Shown here one piece after another: positions 11,701 through 24,860 of a stretch of 64,000 bases of DNA. Below the pieces are notes generated by a model. That model saw nothing but the letters and a program-made list of their open reading frames with translations, was not told the origin of the DNA and did no database searches. The translations under genes were made by a program, and so were the position numbers. Source of the DNA: Pseudorasbora parva (taxonomy: Eukaryota > Chordata > Actinopteri > Cypriniformes > Gobionidae). Position 1 is the stretch's first letter; each line of letters begins with the position of its first letter. The DNA is taken from assembly GCF_024679245.1 (NCBI RefSeq), contig NC_090178.1:46810425-46874424 (forward strand), in the 5' to 3' direction.

Positions 11701-12164
11701 GGATCTTATGTTAATTTCTGAGGATAAAATGAGTAATAAAACCAATCAAATTACAATATTATTGAAAGACTTTTTCAATTTTTAAATGTTTAATAGCACA
11801 GACATGTTAATACTTTTACATATAAAAAGTATTATAACATCTTTTAATTTAAGTGAACTTAGAATATGTTCAAATACATGCATTATAATAATATCACATT
11901 TAGCTGTGCCTTTAATATAGTATGTTATATATAGTATAGTAATAGTGATGTTTCTGTCTGTCAGTATCAGCTCTCTCTGTTTGAAGGAGAGCAGTCAGTT
12001 TATGTTTCCCCCCACCAAGATCATTTTGTGAATTAATTTTCACAATATTTATTTTCAATAATATACAAAATATGTATCACAACTAGAAAAACAACAGTTG
12101 GTATCGATACGACATCAGCATCGCAACTATTTATTTAGCTTAGCTACTTCAGGGAGGGAAAAAC

Positions 12165-12263
12165 AGAAGCTGCTTTAATGTAAAATATTTTCAACGCGTT
12201 AAAATGAAATTACTAATAGCATAATTAATTGCAAATTAATGTGTTATTTTTGACAGCCCTAGT
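12165..12263 (-). mobile_element. hAT-like terminal fragment (TAGGGCTGTCAAAAATAAC)
   Basis: Read on the minus strand it begins TAGGGCTGTCAAAAATAACA and continues to ACGCGTTGAAAATATT, the end of a hAT family that I recognise from fish. The other end and target duplication were not found. Confidence 0.5.
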
Positions 12264-12282
12264 TAAAATGAATAAAAAAGGC

Positions 12283-12366
12283 CACACACACACATGCACG
12301 CACGCACGCGCACACACGCACGCAAACGCGCGCACACACACACACACACGCACGCACACACACACC
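12283..12366. repeat. CA/CG-rich microsatellite
   Basis: Interrupted (CA)n with GCACGCACGC and AAACGCGCGC blocks. The open frame across it is repeat-driven. Confidence 0.95.
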
Positions 12367-12854
12367 CCTATGTTAAACGTTTGGTATCCATGTCACTTCT
12401 TTAATTTAAATGTTGCTATAGTCACTCAAAACTTTGCAGTTTGTAGAAGGCTAAAGAGGAGAGGGCTCCGAACTGAGACCAGGAGAACACCGTTAGTGAC
12501 TGACAGCGGTTTATATAACATATTATATTTATAGGACACTATGTCAATCAAAAGACTTAGTTACCATGAATAATATCTTGACATTGGGAACATTCATCAG
12601 TTGAACAGGTTCACCTTCACTTTGTACATAGATAATGTAGGAAGAGGCCTAAAGAAGTAACAGTCAACCTTATCACCGCCTTCATGTAAGGGAAGGACAG
12701 TCAGTTGCTGTTTTCTAAGCCATGGACATTAAAGAGTGCCTAAATACTTAAAATACTGGATTATGGATGCAGTGACCTTGAGGAAAATGGGTTAAGACCA
12801 TCAGGTTTCAAGAAAAATAGACTTCAGATCTCCTTTAAAGGCAGGGAATCAGTA

Positions 12855-13330
12855 GGTGCGTTTACATGGAGCACTGTAATCGGTTTAAAAGTCCAATCCG
12901 AATGAAAATGCTCTATATAAACTTAATTTATCCAGAATAAAAATGCCCAAACCTATGTGTGTCCTTATGTGACGTGATATACAGGGCGCCGTGCTCACAC
13001 CAGGCTATAATCTTAACAAGAGAGGAAAGTAAACTTTTATAAAGATAATGTTGGCATAATGACACAGACATAGCCTGGCTACACCATCTCATCTCGACAG
13101 TGTTTGTCTCAGGTACTTTTTACTTTAACTGCACCTGACAGAATATTTTTTTTTTTCTGAGATGATGATATAACACTTTACGACAAATAAATAGCTTTTA
13201 TAAAACCATATAAGTATTGAGATTGAAAATCAGCACATAAACCATATCAGTTTAGATAACGTCTCATGTAAACAGTCCACTGAATCTTTCAATCGGAATG
13301 ATAAAAAAAGTGTGCTTGTAAACGTGACTA
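12855..13330. mobile_element. Possible degenerate MITE (GTGCGTTTACATGG ends)
   Basis: GTGCGTTTACATGGAGCACT at the left and GTGTGCTTGTAAACGTGAC at the right are roughly inverted, with TAATCGG/CAATCGG subterminal motifs. No clean target duplication was seen, so this is a weak call. Confidence 0.35.
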
Positions 13331-13779
13331 GTGACAGGCAACAGAAAGGATGGGCGATCATTTAGGGTGACAACCCTACATACACAGGGTCAGACTTACT
13401 AAAACAGGGCAAATTAGCATTCCCAAAAAAGTGCTGATAGGAGTAGGAAGTTCTGTACGTGATCTACTGACGAAACCCAAATTAAAGAACACAGATCACA
13501 ATCTACCGTCTGGATTAAGACGTGGCTTTTTTTTGGGTGGTAAATAATGGCACAAACACCAGCAAACTGACGAGCGCAAACATTAGTAAATCACTGATTC
13601 ATTTAAATAATCTCCTCACATAAGTTTTGCATCTGATAGGGAAACTCCTAGGCGGGGTCCACACAGCCCGATCTGGCAGCAATTACATTTTTGTGTGTGA
13701 ATGAGTCTTAAGGCTGCATTCAGACTGTCCGTCCAAATCTGATTTTTGTCCATAACCAATTGAAATCTGATCACATTTA

Positions 13780-16257
13780 GGGTGCGTTCACACTTGTAGT
13801 TCAGTTAGTTTGGTTCGTTTGGTCTGGAGCAAAAAACAATGTAGCGACTCAGGCGAATCAAACACACAATCGCCAGTTACCTTTAACAAATATGTTTTGA
13901 AAGTGTGCTGATGGACAGACCTTCCCCCAACACAACAGAGAAGGATTCTTCAGCTACCCTGGAAACCATCTGATAAGATCTTTTATGACCGGAAAGAATG
14001 TGGCCACATGAAGTCTTATACACAAAGACTTTAAGACACAGAGCTTTTGCCTCAAATTATAGACAAACCATCTATAAATGAACATGCACCCCAGGACATT
14101 ATATGTAAACACATAACTGTCTTGTAAAATGTTTATTCTGTATGGTATTTTGCATCTTTTTGTCTTTGTCTTAACAAAGTACTAGTTCAGATAACCTCAT
14201 ATATGTCATGTCTCCTATCAAATTAATGCTCACTTCACGACTTACACTTCCATGTATATCACTTATTCAGAAAATGCAGTGTGTGTTTGTTGCATTAATT
14301 ATAGTATGAAGACTCAGAGACCCACTGAGTCGAACTTTCAAACAAAGGGCAATAAATTCTGCTGAGGAATTTCCCGCCGGGAAATCCCAACACTCTCATT
14401 GGTTAAGTCTAACCCTGGAGGGTGGGACTATTTCCAGACCTTAAAAAGACCAGTGAAGACAGGCTCTTCCCTCTTCCTCTCCTCTCTCTTCTCTCTCTGG
14501 CTGAACCAACACGTCATCGTGGCTGGCCCTTGAGCCAGGCCACCAATGCAGGCCCTCCAAACAGGCCTCAGCCCTTCCAAAAATCTTCTCTTCTACAATC
14601 CGATCTTCAAGAACACGAAGCCTCGCTAAAGCAAACAGCCGCTTCCCTCCCAACCTCGGAAAGGACCGCCGGACACGCAGAGACACGCAGAGACACATAC
14701 GCACACAAGTGAGAAGCCAAAACGAAACCAAAAAGAATGCAAGTATTCTATTTCTTACTGCTGTAAAGAGGGTGTGTTATTTTCCCGTTGGGATAAATTA
14801 ACTCCGTGAAGGTCGTATTTGGTTGAACTGAAGGAAAGCTGTTTCTTACCCTCCCCCACTCTCTTTGTCTCTCTCTCTCCCTCTCTCTTTGTCTCTCTCT
14901 CTCTCTCTTTTATCTCTCTCTAACTTCAGTCTATTCATTATTCTCTTTTATGTATTCTTTCGTTAATATCTATACTTCTACTCTCTTGATGCATATTTAG
15001 TATGTACTTTCTGTGTGAATTGTAGTGTTATTTTTAGTCTGTGTTTATTAAACCTTCAAAAGACATTTAATGAGTTGAATCTGTTATTCTGCCACATACA
15101 CAAAGTCAATGAAACTTGCGATCTAAACGTTACCTAACTGCTTATGCTACTATGTTAGTAAAGTAAACTGTATGACCATTTGAAATATTGAACTTATCCT
15201 GATCAGTAAAGTTAATGTTTCTTATGCGCTCGTAAAGCAGTAATCCCTTTATTGAGAATTGATTTGAAAAGTCTATAACTAATTTGCAGGACAAACTTAG
15301 TAGGATAATTTCAAGCAATTCCGTAAAGGGTTACTTGTATTTAATTAAACAATTTTCCCTATCGGAAAATTTTAATACGTAATGAACAACTGGCAAATTA
15401 TATTCATAAATTCATGAATATTGAATATTAAATCCCTTTTGAGTTAATTATTCCCCGAGACATTAAACTCATGAGTCGTTGTTGTTACAACAAATACAAA
15501 ACATAGTCCTGGTCGGCTTACGTTCACACTGGCATTTTTAACAGCGAACCTAAAGTTACCGAACCAAAGGCACAGGGAGACGCTCACAACCTGATTGGTC
15601 GGCTTATATGACGTAGGAGCTCGCTTACCGAACATTTAGAACAACGCTGTGTGCTGATTAAACGCCATCATTTTATGAGTGTACATATGGCATTATTTTT
15701 ACCCGTTGAGAACTCATGAAGAGCTCATAAAATGTTCAAAACATTCAAAACAGCAGCAGGATTTCCTCCGTTGTGCAGAAAAGAGACCGGCGTCTCTTAT
15801 GTAAAAGTCTGTACCGTCTAATAGGCAACACAGGTCCTTTGATGATAAGAACCAGGTATGCTTTTTGTGTTTTTTCTAGCATTTTCGACACATGCTCGTC
15901 GGACCAAATATTGATGAGGCACTTTACCTCCTCATTGCTCTACGCTTGCCCTCTAACATTAACGTTACTCATTTTGGATACACGATGGCGCGTTGTCAAA
16001 TCAGCTGACTATGTGTCGCATCTTATGACATTACGTCCTGTTTTTGGTCCGTTTACATGTCTTTGGTCCGTGTTGCGTTCATATATCAATCGAACCGCAC
16101 CAGAGTTCATTTGGAAGCGGACCGAGACCCGCTTCTTTAGCGCTCTCGGTCCGTTTGTTTGGTGCGCACCAGGGTTCGGATAGCAGCGTTCACATATGTT
16201 CAAATGAACCGCACTAACCGAGCAATCACACCAAACATGACAAGTGTGAACGCACCC
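13780..16257. mobile_element. Harbinger-like element (GGGTGCGTTCACACTTGT ends), interrupted by an LTR
   Basis: Starts GGGTGCGTTCACACTTGTAG and ends ACAAGTGTGAACGCACCC, an 18-bp perfect TIR, with TTA on both sides (13777-13779 and 16258-16260), the 3-bp duplication typical of PIF/Harbinger. Without the 1.6 kb LTR and its 4-bp duplication the element is about 874 bp and non-coding, so non-autonomous. The interior carries TTTGGTCCG and GGACCGAGA motifs related to the elements at 23241 and 28590. Confidence 0.85.
13893..15492 (+). mobile_element. Solo LTR of a retrovirus-like element, about 1.6 kb
   Basis: Bounded by TGTT...AACA and a 4-bp direct repeat AATA (13889-13892 and 15493-15496). Inside are an inverted CCAAT box (near 14396), a TATA-like TTAAAAAG (about 14442), a long CT-rich tract (14466-14925) and ATTAAA (about 15046), in the order expected of U3-R-U5. 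No gag, pol or env and no second LTR are present, so it is best explained by LTR-LTR recombination after insertion. Inserted inside the Harbinger-like element. The orientation is inferred from these signals. An open frame at 14422-14712 probably has no coding meaning. Confidence 0.7.
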
Positions 16258-16410
16258 TTAGTCAATTTGAACGACTTTATTTTATTTTTGATATTAGCTA
16301 CATTCATATGTGGTTTGAAATCCTATTCAAATCACATTTCTGCAAATCCGTTTCAGTCTGACCGGCTTTAACGTGGTTTATGTGACTGAATGTGAACACC
16401 AGGCTTACAT

Positions 16411-18370
16411 AGGAATAGGAAACATGCCGAAAGTTGCTGCAGAAACAAGGTAATGTTGTTGCAAAGTGCCGAACGAGCAGAAAAACAATAAACTATAACG
16501 GAGACTCGTTTTGAAACCGGCGGAGATGATGGCGTGGAATAAAGCCAGCCTCCTACATTTCAGCTGCACAATGTTATGATGTAAAGAAGACAACATCTGT
16601 ATTGCGAACCCTGCTGTTGTTGTTGTTTTTGCCGTATGCCTACCAACTCAACGTCATTGCCATAGAAAGCCAAGCAGATATACTGAAAAATGAAAGAGCG
16701 GCATCGACACAACATTAGGATCTGAACAGTTGTGATACATAATCTGGATGTCAATCATTTTAGATCAGATTCCCATAAAATACACAAATAATCAGATTTG
16801 GACTGACAGTGTCAACATAGCCTACATGTCTAAACTCGGTTCCTGGAGGCACACCAACAGTTCACATGTTAGATATCCCCCTTATCTGACCCATTTCAGG
16901 TCTCGTAGTCTTTACTTCAGAGCTGAGTTGAATTAAAACCGTGTATTGTTGGTGTGTCTCCACAAACAGGGTTAGGAAACACTCATCTAAATGACAGTCA
17001 ATCTGGTTGACAGCTTTCATGCCAGATTGATTTTTTTTATGCTGTAGTTTATTTATTTATCTGACAGGGACAGTGTACATTAATCGACATTGCTGTAAAT
17101 GCACCAGAGTTGACGCAAGTCTCTGTCTAACTACAGCAGCAACATTGTCATTACCATCATGGTGACATATGGATTAACAGAGCGACTGTATAGTTGACAA
17201 AACACACCGGTCATCTTCAACAGCAGGAAACAAGCTGATTGTTTGTATTGATTGTCACGCCCACAGGCCATCTTTTCACTGACCTTCTCATGCATAAAAC
17301 ATGAAGCGCATTCAAACGGTAAGAGCTGGAGGAAATCACCACCGCCACCATTCAGACTGGCTTTATGCAACTTTCAGGAGCAGTGCTGCGAGACACTTCT
17401 TGTTAAACTAAGTTATGCTTCCGGTTTCCATTCGCCAAATTGTGTCATAAACAGGATCTGCATGTCGACTAGCCTTGTTTCTGGAACTGACTGAAATAAT
17501 CTGTGGGTATATATATATGCCGGAAGCATGCGTTTAAAACTTTTTTTTGGCCTGACAATGAACGTCTAGTAGCAAGAAACTAAATTTCTTCCATTTTTGT
17601 TCATTTGTACAGAAGCGCCTGGAATGAGAAAATCTTTAATGCAGCAAAAACGTGGGCACTAACAAGACTGAATATGTTAATTCTCTACAGCGAACTGCTG
17701 CCTGATGTGTCATTGTGACATTCGCCAAAGTAACAGCTTGTTATCTTTTAGCTTTTAAAATTGAAATTAAGTGCAAAGATTGCATTCCGCACAGCCAAAG
17801 AAACTAAATCTGACATTGAAAATCTAGTGCACGGTATGATCTCCAACGATAATAAGCTCTGCCTGGCTTTGAGAAGAGCACACACAGCCTCGCTGAACTG
17901 GTATCAGTTAGCACTTCAAACGAATGGAGCGTGGACACGGTAAACAGCAGCCTCATTTGATGTCATTTCCTTTCACTTACTCGCCACTCAGTGCTACTGA
18001 AAGCTTCTCTCAGCTACAGGCCTCAAAGAAAACTCGGCTAACGAAGAAATGTGTGTCGTAAAAGAGAAAGCTGTATTTTCTGACGCTTTCCCTGTGAAAG
18101 TGTCTTGAAGGGCAATATTTCCGTGGTAGTTTAGCTGTGTAGTTTGTCAAAGAGTAGACGTGAGCTTTGCTTGAGCTTATTTCCGTATATTCCTGCATGT
18201 GATTGACACCTGACTGCGGCTCGTCAGAATGGGACATGGATATGGGACACCACGTAATGTGGGCTGTCGTCTCTCCGGCTGTCAGGATTTGCATAATCAC
18301 ACTAATATCCCAAATGGCCAGAGTGATTCTAGTAAGGGCGGCTGTCAATCATCATCAGCGGGGTCCTATC
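16411..18370. other. No gene recognised
   Basis: Intronic sequence without confident exons. 16825-16985 (AAACTCGGTTCCTGGAGGCA...) resembles a dispersed fish repeat. 17240-17480 is less AT-rich and could be constrained, but that needs alignment. Confidence 0.5.
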
Positions 18371-18372
18371 AA

Positions 18373-18521
<149 letters not shown>

Positions 18522-18655
18522 CATCCACTGGAGGAGGAAATTACCTAGGAATGAGTGAACCAACAAACCATTAGAATATTATTTGATATTATATCAGTTA
18601 CTTTATTATAAATCACTAGTGTAAAAGACAATACTCTTCTCTTACTTAATACTTC

Positions 18656-18931
18656 GGTAACACTTTAGTATGGGGAACACATTCACTATTAACTACGACT
18701 TTTACCTCAATAAACTCCTAATTTACTGCTTATTAATAGTTAGTACGGTAGTTTTTGTAGCTTTAAGTTTAGGTATTGGGTCGGATTAAGGGATGTAGAA
18801 TAAGGTCATGCAGAATAAGGCATTAATATGTGCTTTATAAGTGCTAATAAACAGACAATATCCTAGTAATATACATGATAATAAGACACTAGTTAATAGT
18901 TAATAACTGAACCTTAAAATAAAGTGTTACC
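18656..18931 (-). mobile_element. GGTAACACTTTA MITE, copy 1
   Basis: A 276 bp element starting GGTAACACTTTAGTATGGGG and ending AAAATAAAGTGTTACC, with inverted 13-bp ends. Flanking octamers AATACTTC and AAGACTTA agree at 6 of 8 positions, weak support for an 8-bp (hAT-like) duplication. Two more copies, in the opposite orientation, are at 21876 and 31258. Confidence 0.8.
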
Positions 18932-19544
18932 AAGACTTATTCTCTTAATTCTCTTACTGCTGAGAAGAAGAAAAAAAATGTTTTTGTCACCACGAGGTTT
19001 TAAAATAGGGGTGTCAAACTCACTCGAGGCCCAGATTGCACATAATGTCACCTTATGCAGACCACAAATTTTTATTCGCCCCTTGTGCATGCACAACACA
19101 CTCTTCTGGAGCTATTAAAGCCCAATATTAACATCATGCTGCTATAATAACCAATATTGGAACATATTTGAAGAAGCATTTTTTATATTTCATTCACCAA
19201 AGACCTGTACATTTAATTTGCATATACAAACTATTAAGGGACTATAAATTAACAGCACAATACTGACAGGAAACAAACTGCAACACTGATTGCTCTTGGC
19301 TTACTATAATAAGACCACCTAAAATGAAATATTGATATAAAGATGTAGATATAGGAATCTTTTCGAAGGCATACCTTCGAGTCAAACTCCAGCAGCATTG
19401 AATCAGTAATACTTTTTCACTTGGAAAAAGATTGTTTAAATGTTCTTCATGTAAGTGTCCGTAATATCATGATCGTGACTTGCATAACCTTTAAAGCAGC
19501 CTTGTCCTTGGATAGTTAATCTTTAATGCTAAAGCTATTAGAAA

Positions 19545-19870
19545 TATACACTACCATTCAAAGGTGTGGGGTCTAATTTTGTTATGTTTCTAATAAAATG
19601 TCTCTTCTGCTCACCAAGGCTGCATTTGATCAAAATATATTAACATCTGTAATATTGTTAAATATTAATATAATTCTAAAAAACTTATTTTATTATTTTG
19701 ATGCAAAGTTGAATTTTCAGCATCATTACTCCAGTCTTCAGTGTCACATGATCCTTCAGAAATCATTCTAATATGAAGATTTGCAGCTCAAGAAACAACT
19801 TTATCATTATTAGTGTTGAAAACAGTTGTGCTGCTTTAAACATTTTTGTGGAAAAATGTATATTTGAATC
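19545..19870 (+). repeat. Dispersed fish repeat, second copy
   Basis: Longest of three copies: ACTACCATTCAAAGGTGTGG, CTCACCAAGGCTGCATTTGA, then the block around CACATGATCCTTCAGAAATC and GTTGAAAACAGTTGTGCTGC. Non-coding. Confidence 0.7.
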
Positions 19871-20639
19871 AAATCAATGTGGGTGTGAAAGGTTTGCCAA
19901 GTGAGACTTTGTCAAGACAGCAGACTTTAGACAATAGAGTGGAAGGGAGCTTACAGAAGGCAGTATTTTTTATTAGCCTCCTCTAAAAACACATATGACA
20001 TGATCATAGAAAATATTTCATACAATTGATAGATAACATCCTCAGATTTGAAGTGAAGCATGAGCAGACCTGTGGCTTCAGCTTCATTGTTTCTACGTTG
20101 CTAAAGCACAACATACTGTGTATACACATAGTATTTTATACATTTAAAAATGTTATTCTTTATATTTTAGTTTTTATGTTTGAGCTTATATGTCTCCATA
20201 TTAAAACAGTCTGATCAATTCTGAGCCTTGAACTGTAAACTCTAAGTGTTGGCCTTCTTAAATGTTGGTTATGTCTCTATTAAGAATGAGCAGCAACCTT
20301 TTTATTTTGGGTATGCCGTTTATCCACCACGTACCAAAATGGGAGTTGCATGGAAAGAGGTTAAAACAAAATTAATTAAAAATGAATCCATAAAATTATC
20401 CCATGATGGGACTTCCTAAAAAGTTTTATATATGAAGTGTCTAAAAGAAGCCTCTATACATAACATTTTCTTCTAAGAATGTTGTGTATCATATCAACAA
20501 AATTAATGTGTGCAAAATGTTTAAATAATTTACTTTAGATTTTTTCCTCAAATCATCCCACTGTAAAACTGTAAAAAAAGTATATGTTCAATAAGTTATG
20601 ACAACGTGTTTTTGCATTGTTTTAACTTATTAAAGAAAG
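19871..20639. other. No gene recognised
   Basis: AT-rich intronic sequence; the open frame at 20026-20214 has no motif and no splice support. Confidence 0.5.
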
Positions 20640-20643
20640 TTAA

Positions 20644-21444
20644 AGGGGTACTTCAGCGCTGGGAAGATGATTTTTTTATGAATCTGATGGGTCATCAATG
20701 TAGTAGAAATGTGAAATTATTTTTGAATTTGGTGCCTTCTAGACTGAGAAAAGACAGAAAATGTATTTTTGTTTCATGGGGATGAAAGACTACAACTCCC
20801 AGAATGCTTCGCTGCCCTGTGAGGCCATTCCCAAAGCCACTGCTACTGGATTACTGTGACTGAGTTGGAGAAGACACTACAATTAAAAACTGAACGTGTC
20901 TGTTCAATATAATGAGTGAGTCACCGCGCGAGTATCACAGCACTGAGCACTGACTGCAGGAGTGAGATAAATGAGCTGATGAGCTCTCGTGATGAGAGCT
21001 GAGGTAATCACGACTACACTCGCCATACAGTCTATACAGTCACAACGCGAGTTCAGTCTGGCGCGTTTCAGTTCATGCCTTTGCAAGCTTAACTTTCATA
21101 GAAATTAATTTGAGAAGTTAAAAGACTTCCATTGCTCAGCATAGCTCCGTTTAAACGAGTGCCTGTAGCTGAGCTGAGCTGTAAGTGCGATCTCCATCCC
21201 TCATGCGCGGGTTCAAAACATGCGGAAATAGCTCCCTCTGCTGGCTGTAGTCTTTAGCCTTTGGCTAAACATTCCTCCGATGATGCAAATATCGTCAATT
21301 TGCGTCATAGGAGGACATTTTCCAGAAATAAAATGCATAAATCTCTTGTCTCAGGGGGATATGAGCGGGGAAAGCACATTTATTTGAATATACTCCAGGG
21401 TTTCTACTGATACAAAGCCATATGCTAATCGCTGAAGTAACCCT
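20644..21444. mobile_element. TTAA-flanked MITE, copy 2
   Basis: An 801 bp relative of the element at 1994-2791, same orientation, from AGGGGTACTTCAGCGCTGGG to CGCTGAAGTAACCCT, with TTAA at 20640-20643 and 21445-21448. Both ends are intact. Non-coding. Ends about 160 bp from ASCC3 exon C. Confidence 0.9.
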
Positions 21445-21607
21445 TTAAGAAATGTTTAACTTGTTATAAGTTATACAAGATGTAACACATTTTTTAAAGT
21501 CAGTTTAACATAATCTAAGTTGAAATAACTTAAACATCCAAGTCGATTGTACTTAAAAGTCATGCTGTGACTTTTTTTTTTTTACAGTGTATATCTAAAT
21601 GTGTTAC

Positions 21608-21772
21608 CTGACGCAGAGTCCGGGCCACCAGGCTCTCCAGAACGGGCCCTCTGTCCTCATGAAGAAGATGAACTTCATCCAGGATGAGCAGTCGGACGAT
21701 CTGAGACAGAGCCACGTCCCCAACACTCTTCCTGGTCACCACATCCCACTTTTCTGGAGTCGTCACCAACAT
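21608..21772 (-). CDS. ascc3: ASCC3 exon C: DEVH box (motif II)
   Basis: A 55-codon exon reading [15 protein letters not shown] to [10 protein letters not shown]. It holds TPEKWD (helicase motif Ic region) and [12 protein letters not shown], the DEVH/Walker B motif of Ski2-like helicases that completes the ATPase site begun by GAGKT in exon A. On the minus strand the acceptor TTGTAG precedes ATG at 21772 (this Met is internal, not a start) and the donor CAG|GTAACA follows 21608. Both ends are phase 0 and the protein joins exon B directly (EILRTQ then MLVTTP). In vertebrate ASCC3 the next exon should begin with the segment leading to LGLSATLPNY; I could not find it in 1-21600, so it probably lies outside the window. 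The gene therefore runs right to left and is partial at both ends. Confidence 0.95.
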
Positions 21773-21875
21773 CTACAACACAACACACCCATTAGCAGGG
21801 CTCGACACTTACTTATTCCCAAGGAGAACGTGCTTTTAAGTTAGAAAATTTAAACAAAAAGATATTTTTTAAATT

Positions 21876-22128
21876 GGTAACACTTTTTTTAAGGTTCAGT
21901 TATTAACTAGTTGCTTATTATCATGCATATTACTAGTATATTGGCTGTTTATTAGTACTTATAAAGCACATATTAATGCCTTATTCTGCATGACCTTATT
22001 CTACATCCCTTAATCCGACCCAATACCTAAACTTAAAGCTACAAAAACTACCGTACTAACTATTAATAAGCAGTAAATTAGAAGTGTATTGAGGCAAAAG
22101 TCGTAGTTAATAGTGAGTATGTGTTCCC
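21876..22128 (+). mobile_element. GGTAACACTTTA MITE, copy 2, right end missing
   Basis: Starts GGTAACACTTTTTTTAAGGT, 104 bp downstream of ASCC3 exon C as seen on the plus strand (on the exon's 5' side). The last 20 bp of the right TIR are missing; the flanks TTTAAATT and TTTAAATG agree at 7 of 8. Confidence 0.8.
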
Positions 22129-22857
22129 TTTTAAATGTATACTAGTCTGTGTCAGCAAGTCATGATCACATGACTTCGGTTGCAATTGTTCTATAATGAT
22201 GAACAATTAATTTTACAGATGACTAGTCAAAATTAAAAGTCGAGCAAGCCCTATAGTGCATGCTTCAGTGAATGAGATGCCACTAGCACATGGATAATTG
22301 TATGAGCATGTTATAAGATTTCTACCACTTTTAAACTTTTCCTATATAACATTCATCTAATGATAATATATGTTTTGTAAACTGGCATCTATTTCACCTC
22401 TCTCCTGGAGGACTTCTTGTTTTGCATTAACAATACCTTTACAAATGACTTATGGAAACTGGGTCTGTGAGCAGCAAACTCTTAAGAAAAATGTCCTTTA
22501 CATACCTCAGGGGAATTACGAGTGGTTTGTTTTTAAAAAGTAAATGAGAGGCCGAGCCGCCAAGGTATAGAAATATCTCTGCATCAGTACTTCCACCAAC
22601 ATTAGACAAATGATCAGAAAAGACTATCATTCTCACCACAGTCCGTTTCTAAAGGTGACTGATTGTTGACAGCACCAATCTCCTCAATGTGAAGAAGCGA
22701 ATGGGTATTTTGTGAATAATGGTGTGTTTACATTTCGTTTCAGACAAAATCTGGCAATTTGGAATATTTTTCCCCACCCAAAAATACTTCAACAGATCCA
22801 AAAGGAGTGGAAAAAAAAACATAATAAGCAACTAAAAAAACTAAAAGCATAAGTAAT

Positions 22858-22860
22858 GTA

Positions 22861-22946
<86 letters not shown>
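22858..22946. repeat. TA microsatellite
   Basis: About 85 bp of nearly pure (TA)n. Confidence 0.98.
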
Positions 22947-22948
<2 letters not shown>

Positions 22949-23240
22949 ATAAATATCAAATCTGTACCAATAAATGCTTAATTAAAACAATCAACTGGTC
23001 TCAAACTGCCCTAGACGATCAAAGAATAGCAGTTTTGTGCGTTGACTTGTGAATTTTCAAAAGGGATCATATCAACATGCTTATTTTATATAATGGTTTT
23101 ATTATAAACATATTTTACTTGTTATATTGTGTCCTTTGCATGATCTGTGATTAAAGCAAAAGAACAAGCAAAAGGTAGTTTAAATCAACTAAATCACAAT
23201 TATACAAATCTTGACATTAGCTGTATATAAAAGAGTCTTT

Positions 23241-24860
23241 GTTGCGTTTTCACACCTGAAAATCCACACCAAGGTACGAATTAAAGTTCATGTTTTGATA
23301 TATTTTATACATTCGGTTAGTTTAGGTTTGATTTCACATTAGAATTGACCTATCGGTACCTTTTCGTGGGTGCAGTTTATAACTGGTAAATCTGTATCTG
23401 CAAAACAAGTCTAAACTGTGTGTAAGCTCTCCATTTTACTACCCGTAAACTATAAAACCCATCAAAATAGGAGTCCCTCAACTATAGTAAGACAGATAAT
23501 GAAGACCTTAAACATATTTAAACTCACAGAAATATAAAAAATGTTTACAAAAACATACTAAACGATACAGAAGAATATGAGGAGAAGCCTCATTACGATC
23601 ACAGATGATAACTTTCAGGATCAACACCATTCATGTACCACAGGGTTAGGTTAAATTCATTTACATGTAACCATCTTAATATGGAGTGATGCACTGAAAT
23701 GTAGACCATCGTTTATGTGCTTTTGATTTAACTTACACCGTTACATGACATGAGAACAGTTAGTTACCTGTCACTAACTTTAATTGTAACATCGAAACAA
23801 GAGTATGACAACCAAAAAAAATCCTCTCAGGATACCTTGAATGAGTGTTACAGTACCCTAGGAACATCTTTTTACCATTTTTGTAGCAGAAACACCATCA
23901 AACCGATGAGAGCTTCAGATTTTCCAATGTTTCTCTATGGCGCTGAAACCTAAAGAAGTCCCGAGTTCTGGTGCCCGTGCAACTGATGCTCAACTGCTAT
24001 TGGCTCATCTGCGTTTGAGGGGAGGGGCTTTCCGATAGGTCAGTTATGAAAGTGCACTAAAATACTTTACCTGACATACGTCCTGTCGTCATCATCTACG
24101 TGGGCTGTATCTTTATATTAATTGGTGTGTAAACAGATGCGCGTGTGACGTCAGCGTCTTTGACAAGAATGAAAGAACCGACGCATATGGTCGCCACTAG
24201 TGAACAGACTATTTCTGTTTGTTTCAAATTGTTTAATTTAAAAGTGGACATTTCTATACATATATTACTCGTGTCTGTGAGGCAAGCAGCCTGCTGAGTT
24301 TCTGTTTATTTATGAGATGTTCATGTTCAAGAGCAATGCAAGCGATCGCTCAGGCGCCTCCATATCACGATTGTTGTCTGCTATAGCCTATTTGCTTTGT
24401 ATTTATTAAATCCAGGCAATTGGCTAATGAAACATCGATTCAAATAATGATACAATCTATACAAAACGAAATTCACTTTAAAGAAAGGCTTTCTACAAAA
24501 CAAAACGTAATGAAGTGGTGAAAATCATGTCTGTCCTTATGTTTTCCGACATCTTTTTACTTTTTATAATCAATAGAGCCTAGATGAAATTTAAAAATAG
24601 CACTGCAATATTAAAACATGAACAGGAACTTCCTGTAAATGGTATGAAAGTCCGAACCATACAGAAAATGCTTTCATACAAGAAACAAACCAAACCTTTG
24701 CTCAGTTTGATCCGGAGCGAGACTACCTCTTTTCATCTGACCAAATTTTGTCTGTTTGCTCCGGCATTGTCAGAGGGAGGTTTCTCACTTGCAATTGAGA
24801 TTCGGACCAAACTGAAAATGTCAAACATCCAAACCAAACAAGGTAAATGTGAAAGGGCCC
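23241..24860 (-). mobile_element. Harbinger-like element A (GTTTTCACACCTGAAA end)
   Basis: 1.62 kb. The left end GTTGCGTTTTCACACCTGAA corresponds to the reverse complement of the right end of the element at 28590-29681, and the right part (24600-24860: CAGGAACTTCCTGTAAATGG, CAGAAAATGCTTTCATACAA) to its left part, so the two copies are in opposite orientation. TTT flanks both ends (23238-23240 and 24861-24863). The terminal bases have decayed. Open frames at 24584-24942 are repeat sequence. Confidence 0.65.

Larger units (their letters stand above)
13711..16410. mobile_element. Possible outer MITE enclosing the Harbinger/LTR nest
   Basis: AAGGCTGCATTCAGACTGTC on the left and a right end that reads CCTGGTGTTCACATTCAGTC on the minus strand are similar, and TTA borders both. 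The sides look like two halves of one roughly 220 bp element, split by the insertion at 13780-16257. The terminal match is imperfect. Confidence 0.4.

Noticed and set aside
14422..14731. 96-codon frames on both strands at 14.4-14.7 kb
   Set aside because: They lie in the transcribed part of the solo LTR and its CT-rich tract, and have no known domain.
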